From assembly GCA_014695325.1 (NCBI GenBank), contig JACJNZ010000039.1:620001-684000 (forward strand): a stretch of 64,000 nucleotides of DNA, given 5' to 3'. The first letter of the stretch is position 1. Each line of letters starts with the position of its first letter. A program made the translations under genes and the position numbers. The notes under the pieces are model-generated. The model saw only the letters and a list, made by a program, of their open reading frames with translations. It had not been told where the DNA came from and did not search any database. Below, piece by piece: positions 54,947-64,000 of this stretch. Origin of the DNA: Cyanobacteria bacterium FACHB-502. Its GTDB lineage: Bacteria > Cyanobacteriota > Cyanobacteriia > Elainellales > Elainellaceae.

Positions 54947-56590
54947 TTGTCAAATCAACCTGTGACTGTTTTTGCTGCTGAACGGCTCCTGTTTACGCCT
55001 GCGGCTCCTGCCCTGGATGCGATTCCGCTCATTTTTGCTTTTCCAAACGAATATAGTGTTGGTATCACCAGCCTGGGCTATCAGGTGGTCTGGGCAACAC
55101 TGGCAGCGCGTTCTGATCTGGCAGTGGCGCGGCTATTTACCGACCTGCACGAACCCCTGCCCACTGACCCAGAACTGCTAGGATTCTCAGTATCCTGGGA
55201 GCTAGATTATGTGAATATTCTAGGGCTGCTGGAGTCGCTGCAAGTTCCGATTCGCGCTGCCGATCGCACCGATGCCGATCCGCTGATTTTTGGCGGCGGA
55301 CCCGTGCTAACTGCGAACCCAGAACCCTTTGCTGACTTTTTTGATGTGGTGCTGCTGGGCGATGGAGAGCTGTTGCTAGAGGCGTTTATCGATGCCTATC
55401 AGCAAGTCCGTACTGCCGATCGCGCTACCCAGTTACGTCATTTGGCGCAGGTTCCGGGAATTTACGTTCCTAGCCTGTATCACGTCACCTATGAGTCTCC
55501 AGATGGACTGATTCAAGCGATCGAGCCAATTGCCGCTGATATTCCGTCAATCGTCCAGAAGCAGACTTATCGGGGCAATACACTGTCTGCCTCAACGATC
55601 GTTACTGAGAAAGCCGCCTGGGAAAATATCTACATGGTGGAAGTGGTGCGGAGTTGCCCGGAGATGTGCCGCTTCTGCCTTGCCAGCTATTTAACCCTGC
55701 CCTTCCGAACGGCAAATCTGGAAGAATCTCTGATTCCGGCGATCGATCGTGGGCTACAAGTCACCGATCGTCTGGGCTTACTGGGAGCCTCAGTCACACA
55801 GCACCCCGAATTTGAAGCGTTGTTAAACCACCTGGATCAGCCTCAGTATGATTCGGTACGGGTCAGCATTTCCTCGGTGCGTACGAATACGGTGACACCC
55901 AAATTGGCACAAGCCCTGGTGAAGCACGATACGCGCTCGATCACCATTGCCGTCGAAAGCGGCAGCGATCGTATTCGACGCGTGATCAACAAAAAGCTAG
56001 AAACCGACGAGATTCTTCAGGCGGCGCAAAACGCCAAAGCTGGAGGACTGAGCGCAATGAAGCTTTACGGCATGGTCGGCATTCCCACGGAGGAACCCGA
56101 AGACCTGGAGCAGACCGTTTCCCTGATGCGAACCCTGCAAAAATCCACGCCCGGATTGCGGCTCACCCTGGGATGCAGTACCTTTGTGCCCAAGTCGCAC
56201 ACGCCGTTTCAGTGGCATGGGGTAAATCCCGATGCAGAAAAGCGGCTCAAACTGCTGCAAAAACAGCTTCGTCCTCACGGGATTGATTTTCGTCCTGAAA
56301 GCTATAACTGGTCAGTAATTCAAGCTCTGATTTCAAGAGGCGATCGGCGGCTATCGGGCTTGCTGGAGCGAGTGCGGCACTATGGTGATTCTCTGGGCAG
56401 CTACCGACGGGTGTTTAAGGAAATGAAAGGACAGTTGCCCGACTTGAGTTTCTACGTTCATGCAGATTGGTCAACTGAGCAGATCCTTCCCTGGCAGCAT
56501 CTTCAGGGTCCGCTTCCGCTGGCAACGCTAATCAAGCACCGAGAAAGCGCGATCGAGGCAGCAGGTTTACCCTTCCTTCAGCCTGCTTAA
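54947..56590 (+). CDS. Radical SAM protein with B12-binding-like N-terminus
   Basis: 547 residues from TTG (no in-frame ATG lies near; ATG at 54939 is out of frame). Residues 30-190 resemble a cobalamin-binding domain (LIFAFPNEYSVGITSLGYQV, LGFSVSWELDYVNILGLLES, PLIFGGGPVLTANPEPFADF). The radical SAM cluster motif is C-PEM-C-RF-C in VRSCPEMCRFCLA, followed by SVTQHPEF and AVESGSDRIRRVINK blocks. It resembles the YgiQ/TIGR03960-like B12 radical SAM group. Probably modifies tRNA, a peptide or a small molecule; substrate unknown. Confidence 0.85.
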   Translation: MSNQPVTVFAAERLLFTPAAPALDAIPLIFAFPNEYSVGITSLGYQVVWATLAARSDLAVARLFTDLHEPLPTDPELLGFSVSWELDYVNILGLLESLQVPIRAADRTDADPLIFGGGPVLTANPEPFADFFDVVLLGDGELLLEAFIDAYQQVRTADRATQLRHLAQVPGIYVPSLYHVTYESPDGLIQAIEPIAADIPSIVQKQTYRGNTLSASTIVTEKAAWENIYMVEVVRSCPEMCRFCLASYLTLPFRTANLEESLIPAIDRGLQVTDRLGLLGASVTQHPEFEALLNHLDQPQYDSVRVSISSVRTNTVTPKLAQALVKHDTRSITIAVESGSDRIRRVINKKLETDEILQAAQNAKAGGLSAMKLYGMVGIPTEEPEDLEQTVSLMRTLQKSTPGLRLTLGCSTFVPKSHTPFQWHGVNPDAEKRLKLLQKQLRPHGIDFRPESYNWSVIQALISRGDRRLSGLLERVRHYGDSLGSYRRVFKEMKGQLPDLSFYVHADWSTEQILPWQHLQGPLPLATLIKHRESAIEAAGLPFLQPA

Positions 56591-56947
56591 TTGAAAAGAT
56601 TGAAAAGGATGTTTGAAAGTCTGTATTGACCCCCTGAAACCACCCCTGACTCTTCAATTCGGGTTATTGGTACCCATTGGTTATTAGTACCTATCAGTTC
56701 CTGAGCAGGTGTTTGGAGTTTTGCCACTGCTCAAACCACCTTCAAACTCCTGACTTCCCTTTTCTGCCTTCTACTTCCATGCATGAGCCGATCGATAGAG
56801 ATTCCCTGACCCTCAGCGAATCTTAATCAACCCGCGCCACTCCGTAAAGACTCGACGAGTCCGGATCGATCACATCACGAATTTTCAGTAGAGATGCTTA
56901 CAATTTCAGTGGAATTTTCCGCTTAAATGCAGCAGGATCAGGCGCAC
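56591..56947. other. Spacer with small repeats
   Basis: No gene seen. A 16-base imperfect direct repeat (GGTTATTGGTACCCAT, TGGTTATTAGTACCTA) lies at about 56663-56695, and GGAGTTT and AAACTCC (about 56718-56752) can form a seven-pair stem. Purpose unclear. Confidence 0.3.
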
Positions 56948-57976
56948 ATGAACAGTATTGGCGTTGTGGCGATCGGTCGTAATGAGGGAGAACGGCTGAT
57001 ACGCTGTCTCAATTCCTTGATTGCCCAACTTCCCGCAGGCACGCCGATCGTCTATGTTGACTCAGGTTCTACAGACGGCAGTGTAGCAGCCGCTCAAGCT
57101 CTGGGCGTGCAGGTGGTCGAACTGGATATGACGATTCCCTTCACGATGGCACGCGGGCGCAATGCTGGATTTCGCTATTTGATCGAGCACTGTCCTGAGA
57201 TTCAGTACGTGCAGTTTATTGACGGTGACTGCGAACTGATCGAAGGCTGGATCGAGCAAGCCGTTTCTTTTCTCGATAGCAATCCGCAGCTCGCGATCGT
57301 CACAGGACGGCGGATAGAGCGATATCCAGAAGCTTCGATTTATAACCTGCTGGCAGATCTGGAGTGGAATACACCCGTCGGGGAAGCAACTGAATGCGGC
57401 GGCGATATTCTGGCGCGAGCCAGTGCAATTCGAGAAGTGAATGGCTATAACGAAAGCCTGATTGCCGGAGAAGAGCCGGATATGTGTATGCGGCTGCGGC
57501 AAAAGGGATGGAAAATCTGGCGGATTGATGTGAAGATGACGCTGCACGATGCGGCGATGACCCGCTTTAGCCAGTGGTGGAAGCGATCGGTGCGGGGAGG
57601 CTGGGCGGCAGCAGCGGGGGCAGCCATGCACGGTCGCTCACCAGAAAAGTTCCGAGTCAAAGAATGCCGTAGTGGCTGGCTCTGGGGCGCAATTGTGCCG
57701 AGTCTGGCGATCGGGCTTGTTCCTATCACGCAGGGCTTTAGTCTCATGCTGCTGCTGGGCTACCCCTACCAGATGTGGCGCATTTATCGCTATCGGCGCA
57801 ATTTTGGAGATCAACCCGCGGCAGCGCGAATCTATAGCAGGTTCTGTGTGCTGTCCAAGTTTCCTCAGGCGATCGGGCAATTCAAGTACTGGCTGCAACG
57901 GTGGCAGGGGAAACAGGCAACGCTGATTGAGTACAAGGCTGCCCCACAGGTGGCGAAGTATCAGGCAGAGGTGTAA
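56948..57976 (+). CDS. Family 2 glycosyltransferase with C-terminal membrane segments
   Basis: 342 residues from the ATG at 56948, with AGGA 10 bases before; an in-frame ATG seven codons upstream lacks any site. The GT-A fold: IGVVAIGRNEGERLIRCLNSL, IVYVDSGSTDGS, ARGRNAGFRYLIEHCP then YVQFIDGDCELI (metal DxD) and GGDILARASAIREVNGYNES with EEPDMCMRLRQKG as catalytic region. Residues 230-300 have a hydrophobic pair (LWGAIVPSLAIGLVPI, GFSLMLLLGYPYQMW). It probably makes a surface glycan or glycolipid. Confidence 0.87.
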   Translation: MNSIGVVAIGRNEGERLIRCLNSLIAQLPAGTPIVYVDSGSTDGSVAAAQALGVQVVELDMTIPFTMARGRNAGFRYLIEHCPEIQYVQFIDGDCELIEGWIEQAVSFLDSNPQLAIVTGRRIERYPEASIYNLLADLEWNTPVGEATECGGDILARASAIREVNGYNESLIAGEEPDMCMRLRQKGWKIWRIDVKMTLHDAAMTRFSQWWKRSVRGGWAAAAGAAMHGRSPEKFRVKECRSGWLWGAIVPSLAIGLVPITQGFSLMLLLGYPYQMWRIYRYRRNFGDQPAAARIYSRFCVLSKFPQAIGQFKYWLQRWQGKQATLIEYKAAPQVAKYQAEV

Positions 57977-58224
57977 AGAGGTCGGTAGATAGGTGAATAG
58001 GAGCGGTCGATCGGAGGCGTTCTGGTTCCTTGGCAGACTGAGCATTCGTGAAGATGGATCTCATAAATCCGACATTCAACATCTCCTCGGCGTGATCGCC
58101 CTGCCAAAATTCTGAGGCGTTTCCTAACCGCAGCAAGCAAACTTGCCCTTGTTTTAGGAACTGCCTGAGGAAATCCAGCCAAACTCCCGATCGACTTTTA
58201 ATCGACTTTTACCAGATGCGCTGG

Positions 58225-59139
58225 TTAAGGCAACGGAAGGAGGTTCTGTCCCTGGAAGTTTGCCCCGGTTTCTGTTACCCAGCCTTCGCGGGGCGAGCCG
58301 TTAATGCTGGTGTAGCGCACTAGCCGCCAAGAGCGAGTGTTAAAGTTCTGCTGGCGAGGTGGGGCGACATCTGTAACGGTTGAACCCCCTGCTGGACCAT
58401 CTATTTGACCGTTTATCGTCTGAAATTCTCCGCCTGGAGATGTGCGGGCAGCCAAACCTGTAGACGGTACAACCCGGTAGGAACGTCCGGTGGGAGTCGG
58501 GGTGGGGCTGGGAGACGGACCCGCATTACAGTCGGTTAATAGAGTTGAGGTTGGCACGTAGCCAAGCTGGGGTGCGCTAATCTGCACATACTGTACTCCT
58601 CCGGAACTGTTGTAAGCAATAACTCCTGTGAGCGTAATTCGGGTAAAGGGTTGAATTGTTCTGACAAACGTATTGCGGGTCACGTCCGCAGAGAGATTGA
58701 TCGGTTGGGAACCGCTCGATCGACAAACTCCAATGAAACTGGCACGCTCATAAAGCTGAGGTTCGCCTGCACGGGGAGCTGCTGCGGGGGCTACTGGAGC
58801 CGGAGATGGGGTTGGAGCCGGAGCCTGAGCGGGAGCCGGACGAGTTTGAGCCGGAGCGGGAGTTTGAGCCGGAGCGGGAGCCGGGGCAGGGCGGGTTTGA
58901 GCCGGAGCGGGAGTTTGAGCCGGGGCAGGAGCCGGAGCTGGGGCAGGAACCGGAGTGGGAGCCGGAGTAGAAGTCTGAGCGATCGTCGCTTCACTGGCTG
59001 GAACAGAGCTGACCGCTGCTGGAGTAACGCTACCTAGCTCGATCGTTGTTGCCTGGGCAACTGGAGCAGTGAGTCCTCCGGTGGCAGCAAGCGAAAGCAC
59101 AATCCCGGCTCTTCTGAAGGTTTTTTTCGTCAAGCGCAT
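58225..59139 (-). CDS. Exported protein with Pro/Ala repeats and SH3-like domain
   Basis: 304 residues from the ATG at 59139, eight or nine bases after GAGGAG. A signal peptide (KKTFRRAGIVLSLAATGGLT) precedes a low-complexity region (about 58-120) of repeated PAPAQTPAPAQTRPAPAPA units, then a domain of about 90 residues (LYERASFIGVCRSSGSQPIN, TRITLTGVIAYNSSGGVQYV) and a bacterial SH3-type repeat (SYRVVPSTGLAARTSPGGEF). It is a wall- or sheath-binding protein by analogy. Repeat number is likely to vary between strains. Function unknown. Confidence 0.78.
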   Translation of the reverse strand: MRLTKKTFRRAGIVLSLAATGGLTAPVAQATTIELGSVTPAAVSSVPASEATIAQTSTPAPTPVPAPAPAPAPAQTPAPAQTRPAPAPAPAQTPAPAQTRPAPAQAPAPTPSPAPVAPAAAPRAGEPQLYERASFIGVCRSSGSQPINLSADVTRNTFVRTIQPFTRITLTGVIAYNSSGGVQYVQISAPQLGYVPTSTLLTDCNAGPSPSPTPTPTGRSYRVVPSTGLAARTSPGGEFQTINGQIDGPAGGSTVTDVAPPRQQNFNTRSWRLVRYTSINGSPREGWVTETGANFQGQNLLPLP

Positions 59140-59325
59140 TTTAATACACTCCTCTAACACAGAAAATCTGCTGGAAGTCTATCACGTTGCCCAGGGGGTC
59201 GAATTATTGCTTTTTGATGACGAGGAAATTTGGTTCTCTTGCAGTTGAAAGACTGCCAAAGTATCTTCGGATCGGCGTAACAGTAAACGGCTCAAGACAT
59301 CACTCAAGGGATTGCCTGACTCGAT

Positions 59326-60255
59326 ATGCAAAATTTTTATCCCAGCGACTCCTATCCCAGAGATATGGTGGGTTACGGGCGCACTCCTCCCCATCCCCAA
59401 TGGCAAAATCAGGCGCGAATTGCCGTTCAGTTTGTGATCAACTACGAAGAAGGCGGCGAAAACTGCATTTTGCACGGCGATCCAGCTTCAGAAGCCTTTC
59501 TGTCTGAAACGATCGGCGCAACACCGCTGATGGGAGTTCGCAATCTGAATATGGAGTCGGTCTATGAGTACGGCAGTCGGGCGGGCTTTTGGCGGCTGCA
59601 TCGGCTATTTACCGATCGCCAGCTTCCGGTCACGGTTTATGGAGTGGCAATGGCACTGGAGCGAAATCCCGAAGCGGTTGCGGCAATGCTGGAAGCAGAC
59701 TGGGAAATTGCCAGCCACGGCTATCGCTGGATCGACTATCAGTATTTTGGCGAGGAAACCGAGCGAGAACATCTCAAAAAGGCGATCGAGATTCATACTC
59801 GCGTCACAGGCAGTCGTCCTCTCGGCTGGTACACGGGTCGCATCAGCCCCAACACACGCCGACTCGTCGTGGAAGAAGGCGGTTTTCTCTACGATGCAGA
59901 CAGCTACGCCGACGATTTGCCCTACTGGAACAATGACTACGGCAAATCGCATCTGGTTATTCCCTACACGTTGGATGCCAACGATATGCGGTTTGGGACG
60001 TATCAGGGTTTTAATTCTGGCGATCAGTTTTTTGCCTACCTGCGCGATGCCTTTGACACCCTTTATGCTGAAGGCGAAACTGCTCCCAAAATGATGAGCG
60101 TTGGGCTTCACTGTCGATTGGTCGGTAGGCCCGGACGGGCGGCTGCGCTGGCAAGATTCCTGGACTATGTGCAAAAGCACGATCGCGTCTGGATTTGTCG
60201 TCGCATCGAGATTGCGCGTCACTGGCATCAGCACCATCCGCCGACTCAGCTTTAG
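59326..60255 (+). CDS. puuE: PuuE-type allantoinase (polysaccharide deacetylase fold)
   Basis: A 309-residue member of the chitin deacetylase-like PuuE family, a cofactor-light allantoinase found in bacteria lacking AllB/Dal1. Family signatures: MVGYGRTPPHPQW, AVQFVINYEEGGENCILHGD, ASEAFLSETIG, SVYEYGSRAGFWRL, IASHGYRWIDYQ, TGSRPLGWYTGRISPNTRRL, and SVGLHCRLVGRPGRAAAL. It hydrolyses allantoin to allantoate. Together with ureidoglycolate lyase 8 kb away it suggests use of purine nitrogen. A hairpin follows about 40 bases after the stop. Confidence 0.92.
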   Translation: MQNFYPSDSYPRDMVGYGRTPPHPQWQNQARIAVQFVINYEEGGENCILHGDPASEAFLSETIGATPLMGVRNLNMESVYEYGSRAGFWRLHRLFTDRQLPVTVYGVAMALERNPEAVAAMLEADWEIASHGYRWIDYQYFGEETEREHLKKAIEIHTRVTGSRPLGWYTGRISPNTRRLVVEEGGFLYDADSYADDLPYWNNDYGKSHLVIPYTLDANDMRFGTYQGFNSGDQFFAYLRDAFDTLYAEGETAPKMMSVGLHCRLVGRPGRAAALARFLDYVQKHDRVWICRRIEIARHWHQHHPPTQL

Positions 60256-60293
60256 AATTCAGCCTTAGGAAAAATCACCAGGATAGAAAGCGC

Positions 60294-60328
60294 GGCTCAG
60301 GCGTTAGCAAAACTCATGCACCTGAGCC
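60294..60328 (+). terminator. Stem-loop after puuE
   Basis: GGCTCAGG (60294-60301) and CCTGAGCC (60321-60328) are perfect complements with a 19-base loop, 39 bases past the puuE stop. No U-run follows, so it may instead protect the mRNA end. Confidence 0.5.
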
Positions 60329-60961
60329 CTGCCTCGCGTTATCATTACCATCGTCATGCCTGCTTCGGGTCGCTGTCGCAGGGTGGCAAGCACTTCTCTC
60401 CCCACGAAGCGCAAACAAGAAGTGAAGTTGAAGTGACACTGCATCCAAAATAAGCAGAATATCAAACTTTATTTAAGCTTTATCCAAGCTTCTGCCAGTA
60501 GACGCTCTACCTTGCTAACTCACATCTTCTGACACACAATGTAAGCAGTTTACAAAATTTTTCTCCTCTCAAAAAGCAGCGAAAAATTCTGTTTGCAAAC
60601 CTTTTCTAAAGCAGCAATTTATTTTTCGGTTCGTCAAAGCTGTAGAGAGTACTGTACGGAATAAGCAGCACAATTGAATGCTCAGAACAGCATGATTAGC
60701 TACTAAAAGCGATCGAATGCAGTTACCAGGATAAAGATCAAACAGCCGAATTTCTATTACCAAAGATAGACTAAAGCTCTACCAAAAGGTTGATATTTTT
60801 AATAATCCCCCGATTGCTGGTCGCCCAATTTCAACAAAGTCGATACACTTTTGTTCTTATCGAATGTATCGCTTGGTAAACAATTGACTTAGCGATAGTT
60901 CCGGCATTCAATTCCCTGAATTCTTTTCATTCTCATCAGTTCGGGTTTAGGAGAAAATTTG
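60329..60961. other. AT-rich spacer upstream of ABC binding protein
   Basis: About 630 bases with no gene that I can support. From 60430 it is clearly more AT-rich than the window average. The pair CGATACA (60841-60847) and TGTATCG (60865-60871) makes a seven-base inverted repeat that could be an operator. The promoter is listed separately at 60884-60912. Confidence 0.45.
60884..60912 (+). promoter_or_regulatory. Sigma-70-type promoter of the amino acid binding protein
   Basis: TTGACT (60884-60889), a 17-base spacer, then TTCAAT (60907-60912), about 50 bases ahead of the start codon. The -35 box is good, and the -10 box is weak. The inverted repeat CGATACA/TGTATCG just upstream may be its control site. 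Confidence 0.4.
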
Positions 60962-61807
60962 ATGATAGTACGCATTACGCGATCACGTTTTTTGCGACAG
61001 CTTACTCTGAGCATTTTAGGCTTGGTTTGTGCCCTGACCTTTGCAGCTTGCGGCGGCGAATCACCAACGGCAACGGTGGGCAATCCAGCAGGCGGAACAG
61101 GGGAAGCAGCAACCACCCTGCGCGTTGGCACGGAGCCAGCCTTTCCTCCATTTGAGTCTCAGGGAACCGATGGCAACCTGGAAGGATTCTCGATCGACCT
61201 GATGAATGCAGTCGCCGAGGAAGCAGGCGTTCAGGTAGAGTTTCAAAGCCTTCCTTTTGACGGGCTAGTTCCGGCACTGCAAGCAGGAACCATTGATGCT
61301 GCCATTAGCTCAATGACCATTACTGCAGAACGGGCGCAGGCAATTTCTTTCTCGCGTCCCTACTTTAAGGCAGGGCTGGCGATCGCAGTTCAAGACGATA
61401 GCAGCGATGTCACTTCGCTTGATTCACTTCGCAATAAGAAAATTGCAGTTCAGCTCGGCACAACGGGCGCACAGGAGGCACAAAAGATTGAGGGCGCACA
61501 GGTTCGCAGCTTTGACTCTGCTCCGCTTGCCCTTCAGGAACTTGCAAACGGAAACGTAGATGCAGTGATCAACGATGCGCCAGTCACCCTATACGCGATC
61601 AAGAGCGGCAATATTCCCGGTATCAAGGTCGCAGGTACGCTGCTGACTGAGGAGTATTACGGCATTGCTTTGCCCAAAAACTCGCCTAACGCAGAAAAGA
61701 TAAATACGGCACTGAACACGTTGCTTACAAACGGTAAGTACAACGAGATCTACCAGAAGTGGTTCGGCAGCGAGCCGCCAACCTTGCCCGAAGCTGCTCC
61801 TATCTAA
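60962..61807 (+). CDS. Polar amino acid ABC transporter substrate-binding lipoprotein
   Basis: 281 residues from the ATG at 60962, with GGAG eight bases before it. The signal peptide ends in a lipobox LTFAAC, so Cys30 is predicted to be lipidated. The remainder is an SBP family 3 protein: LRVGTEPAFPPFES, LEGFSIDLMNAVAEEAGV, DGLVPALQAGTIDAAISSMT, ITAERAQAISFSRPY then NVDAVINDAPVTLYAIKSGN. It captures a polar amino acid such as Gln, Glu, Arg or His in the periplasm. Permease and ATPase genes are not in the window. A terminator follows its stop. Confidence 0.93.
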   Translation: MIVRITRSRFLRQLTLSILGLVCALTFAACGGESPTATVGNPAGGTGEAATTLRVGTEPAFPPFESQGTDGNLEGFSIDLMNAVAEEAGVQVEFQSLPFDGLVPALQAGTIDAAISSMTITAERAQAISFSRPYFKAGLAIAVQDDSSDVTSLDSLRNKKIAVQLGTTGAQEAQKIEGAQVRSFDSAPLALQELANGNVDAVINDAPVTLYAIKSGNIPGIKVAGTLLTEEYYGIALPKNSPNAEKINTALNTLLTNGKYNEIYQKWFGSEPPTLPEAAPI

Positions 61808-61826
61808 GCGAGGCTCGAGCTTTTTC

Positions 61827-61868
61827 CAGAGCTGTCCTAGCCGTGCTCTAAGGTGATAGACAGCTCTG
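61827..61868 (+). terminator. Terminator between binding protein and galK
   Basis: CAGAGCTGTC (61827-61836) pairs exactly with GACAGCTCTG (61859-61868) in a ten-pair stem, followed by TTTATC. It lies 20 bases after the plus-strand gene and between convergent genes. Confidence 0.75.
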
Positions 61869-61937
61869 TTTATCTGTTGAACTTAATCTCTTAAACTTAT
61901 CTGTTGAACAGACATCTGCGTAGTCGCCTGCATTCCA

Positions 61938-63020
61938 TTACCGAATCGATCGATCGCTTTCAGGAACCAGGATCTTTCCTTGAAATCCCTGCTGCTGGTA
62001 TTTTTCGAGGGTTTGGTGAGCGATCGTCTCAGCCTGTCCCGGCTGCACCAGGGCAACACAGGCTCCGCCAAATCCGGCTCCAGTCAGACGTGCACCAAAA
62101 ACTCCTGGCGTTTGCTGAAGGATTGCCACAAGCTGATCCAGTCCCGGAACCGACACCTCGTAGTCATCCCGCAAACTGGCGTGAGAGGCATTCATCAGTT
62201 CTCCAAAGCGATCGGCAGAAACACCCTGTTTAGCTTCCAGAACGCGATTGTTTTCCGTCACCACATGGCGGGCACGACGGCGCAGCGGTTCTGGTAAGGA
62301 TTCTACAGTTGCGGGGTCGCTAATATCGCGGAGTGCTTTAACACCAAGCTGTTTAGCCGCTGCTTCGCATTCTGCCCGTCGCTGATTGTAGCCGCTGCCT
62401 GCTAGCGTTCGGGGAATGCCGCTATCGATTACCAGGATTTCGCTGTTTTCGGGTAAATCGAGAATCTGGCGATCGAGGCTGCGCGTATCCAGAAACAGCA
62501 TGTGAACCGGATCGGCAAGGCTGGACGCCATTTGATCCATAATGCCGCATTGCACCCCGGCATAGTGAATTTCGGCTTGCTGGCCGAGCTGGGCAATTTG
62601 CACGTCATCGAGTTTCAGATTCAGGAGCGATCGCAGTCCGCGCAGCATCGCTACTTCCAAAGCCGCACTGCTAGAAAGTCCAGAGCCGATCGGCACATCC
62701 GAGGCAACAAACACATTGAGCGGCGGCACGGAGATTCCGGTTTCTTCGAGCGATCGAATACAACCCACCAGATAGCGAGCAAATTCAGCAGGCGTCGTGC
62801 CTGAAGGCTGCCAATCAACCTGCTCTTTCAGCTCATGAGAATAAAAATGAAACGCCTGGTCTGCGCTGTATCCTAACTGCACGATCGTCTGCTGCGGGAT
62901 TGCCGTCGGCAGGACAAAGCCATCGTTATAGTCAGTATGCTCTCCCAGCAGGTTGACTCGTCCGGGGGCAGCCGCTTCGACTTCAAGAGGGGTAGAGAAA
63001 ATGGATTTGAAATCGGACAT
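61938..63020 (-). CDS. galK: Galactokinase
   Basis: A 360-residue GHMP kinase phosphorylating galactose at C1. The galactokinase signature [19 protein letters not shown], the GHMP phosphate loop [16 protein letters not shown], catalytic region [13 protein letters not shown] with the Asp of DTRSLDRQ, and the C-terminal [16 protein letters not shown] are all there. The length is slightly short of the 380-residue norm, which does not affect any motif. The other Leloir genes (galE, galT) are not in the window. Start ATG at 63020 is preceded by weak site GAGGGG. Confidence 0.93.
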   Translation of the reverse strand: MSDFKSIFSTPLEVEAAAPGRVNLLGEHTDYNDGFVLPTAIPQQTIVQLGYSADQAFHFYSHELKEQVDWQPSGTTPAEFARYLVGCIRSLEETGISVPPLNVFVASDVPIGSGLSSSAALEVAMLRGLRSLLNLKLDDVQIAQLGQQAEIHYAGVQCGIMDQMASSLADPVHMLFLDTRSLDRQILDLPENSEILVIDSGIPRTLAGSGYNQRRAECEAAAKQLGVKALRDISDPATVESLPEPLRRRARHVVTENNRVLEAKQGVSADRFGELMNASHASLRDDYEVSVPGLDQLVAILQQTPGVFGARLTGAGFGGACVALVQPGQAETIAHQTLEKYQQQGFQGKILVPESDRSIR

Positions 63021-63059
63021 GGAGGGGTGGATGAGGGGATGGGTGAGGGGATAAGGGGG

Positions 63060-64000
63060 TTAGAGTTCTAAGGGAAGGGGTCTGGAGCGATCGTGGACTG
63101 GGATGCTTACCCAGCGAGGGTCAAGGGTGAGGTTTTCCAGAGTTCCATCAGGGTGGATCAGGAAGGTGTCTTCGACTTTGGCAGCAGGGAGGCTTGGGTT
63201 CCAGGCGATCGTCATATTGGCAGCGAGTTGGTCAGTAGTCGTTGGGGTGGCGACAACTTCGCGGGAGAGATAGCCTGTGGTGCCGCCCTGGTGGTGTTTC
63301 AAAATACCGTCGGGATAGCCGTGCTGTTCGTAGGTTTGCTTGAGCGTCTGGTAAACCTGATTCAGAGGGGTCTCGGGCTTAGACAGATCGAGGGCGACAG
63401 CTTCAATTTCGCGCACTTGGCGATGGCGGTTTTGCTCTTCCTCAGATAGTTTTCCGAAGGAAATAAAGCGGGTGAGGTTGGCGTATAGCCCAAAGCCTCG
63501 CGCACAAAAAACCATCATTGCCCGGTGTCCGATCGCTTCTCCGGTGGGAACGGCATGGCGATACAGCGGCAAGCGTCGCTCTCCGGCAACCAGCGTCAGG
63601 GTGGGGTGAAGTCCTCTTGCCCACATTGCTTTTGCGCCTGCGCCTGCTAATTCATACTCAGTCCAGTCGGGCTGTGCCTGCTGCATTGCTTCGGTCATCG
63701 CTTCGCTGGCGAGTCGTCCGACTTGACGATAGCGATCGATCTCACCGGGCAATAAAATCCGCTTTTGCTGAATCAGGGAATGGGGTAAGGGAAACTCGCC
63801 CGACGCGGGACAATCGCTAATAACTTTGCCGCCTCCAGTCACCTCCTGGATAAAGGCTTTTTGCGGTTCCTCATCTGCCCAGGGACTTGCCTCAACCTGG
63901 TAGATATTTCCAGACAGTTCCTCGTCTTTGAGTCGCTGCGCTTCAATTTCGTTGGTGAGAATGTACGCGCCATTTTGCGTGATCAGCACATCCGCAACAC
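63060..64000 (-). CDS. M24-family peptidase, N-terminus outside window
   Basis: The last 313 codons of a minus-strand gene. The frame stays open to the window edge (VADVLITQNGAYILTNEIEA), so a GTG at 63989 is not the true start. The region 90-300 has the pita-bread fold of Xaa-Pro aminopeptidase/creatinase relatives: EYELAGAGAKAMWARGLHPT, HRAMMVFCARGFGLYANLTR and HHQGGTTGYLSREVV, with the HxGG of the family and a final WNPSLPAAKVEDTFLI. Several canonical metal-binding residues are altered, so peptidase activity cannot be assumed. Such proteins are common in cyanobacteria. Confidence 0.8.
   Translation of the reverse strand, partial: VADVLITQNGAYILTNEIEAQRLKDEELSGNIYQVEASPWADEEPQKAFIQEVTGGGKVISDCPASGEFPLPHSLIQQKRILLPGEIDRYRQVGRLASEAMTEAMQQAQPDWTEYELAGAGAKAMWARGLHPTLTLVAGERRLPLYRHAVPTGEAIGHRAMMVFCARGFGLYANLTRFISFGKLSEEEQNRHRQVREIEAVALDLSKPETPLNQVYQTLKQTYEQHGYPDGILKHHQGGTTGYLSREVVATPTTTDQLAANMTIAWNPSLPAAKVEDTFLIHPDGTLENLTLDPRWVSIPVHDRSRPLPLEL

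Overview
The window looks like chromosomal DNA of a cyanobacterium, probably a filamentous non-heterocystous (Leptolyngbya-like) one. The palindrome GCGATCGC (HIP1) and its one-base variants are scattered through genes and spacers. Several genes belong to families typical of cyanobacteria: a Tic20 homologue, a hibernation factor fused to a cold-shock domain, a CheR/CheB/hybrid-kinase cassette, a RemA-like protein beside polA, a J-domain/pentapeptide protein, Uma2-type nucleases and ATPase/TPR pairs. No rRNA, tRNA, CRISPR array, integrase or intact insertion sequence was seen. The genus-level guess is inference.

Layout. 1-5.7 kb: a response-regulator fragment, ilvE behind a long hairpin leader, a four-helix-bundle protein, a PPC-FKBP fusion and a REC-PAS-kinase-REC protein. 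5.7-7.5 kb: cheB and cheR, which with the kinase form one minus-strand operon, and a decayed receiver domain upstream. 7.7-12.5 kb: a carboxyl-terminal protease, ispG, a HAD phosphatase and a type II NADH dehydrogenase. 12.7-18.5 kb: small proteins, two gene remnants, the HPF-cold-shock fusion, eno followed by a strongly self-complementary 281-nt segment, a zinc metallopeptidase and rpsF. 18.6-25.7 kb: an FAH hydrolase, Tic20, GAF and small proteins, a metallophosphoesterase, a 47-residue microprotein and a di-haem cytochrome with a TetR-type operator at its promoter. 25.8-29.4 kb: a 21-bp tandem repeat array, then an ATPase, a TPR protein with an apparently dead NTPase-like domain, and a Uma2 nuclease, all on one strand. 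29.5-40.3 kb: a thioredoxin-reductase-like flavoprotein, DedA, a divergent argG, glycosyltransferases, a PDZ-less trypsin-like protease and a TenA protein. 40.6-48.7 kb: remA-like gene and polA, hisC, an orphan sugar permease, and acetolactate synthase with an added zinc ribbon. 49-64 kb: the J-domain/pentapeptide protein, ureidoglycolate lyase and PuuE allantoinase (two steps of ureide breakdown, not adjacent), SDR, YqiA-like esterase, TPR, radical SAM, GT2 and SH3-type proteins, an amino-acid binding lipoprotein, galK and a partial M24 peptidase.

Most genes are single housekeeping or signalling units with little operon structure. Clear co-transcription candidates are cheR-cheB-kinase, ndh2-HAD, ATPase-TPR-Uma2 and polA-remA. 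The least explained items are the structured segment after eno, the ATPase/TPR/nuclease set with its minisatellite, and the zinc-ribbon acetolactate synthase.
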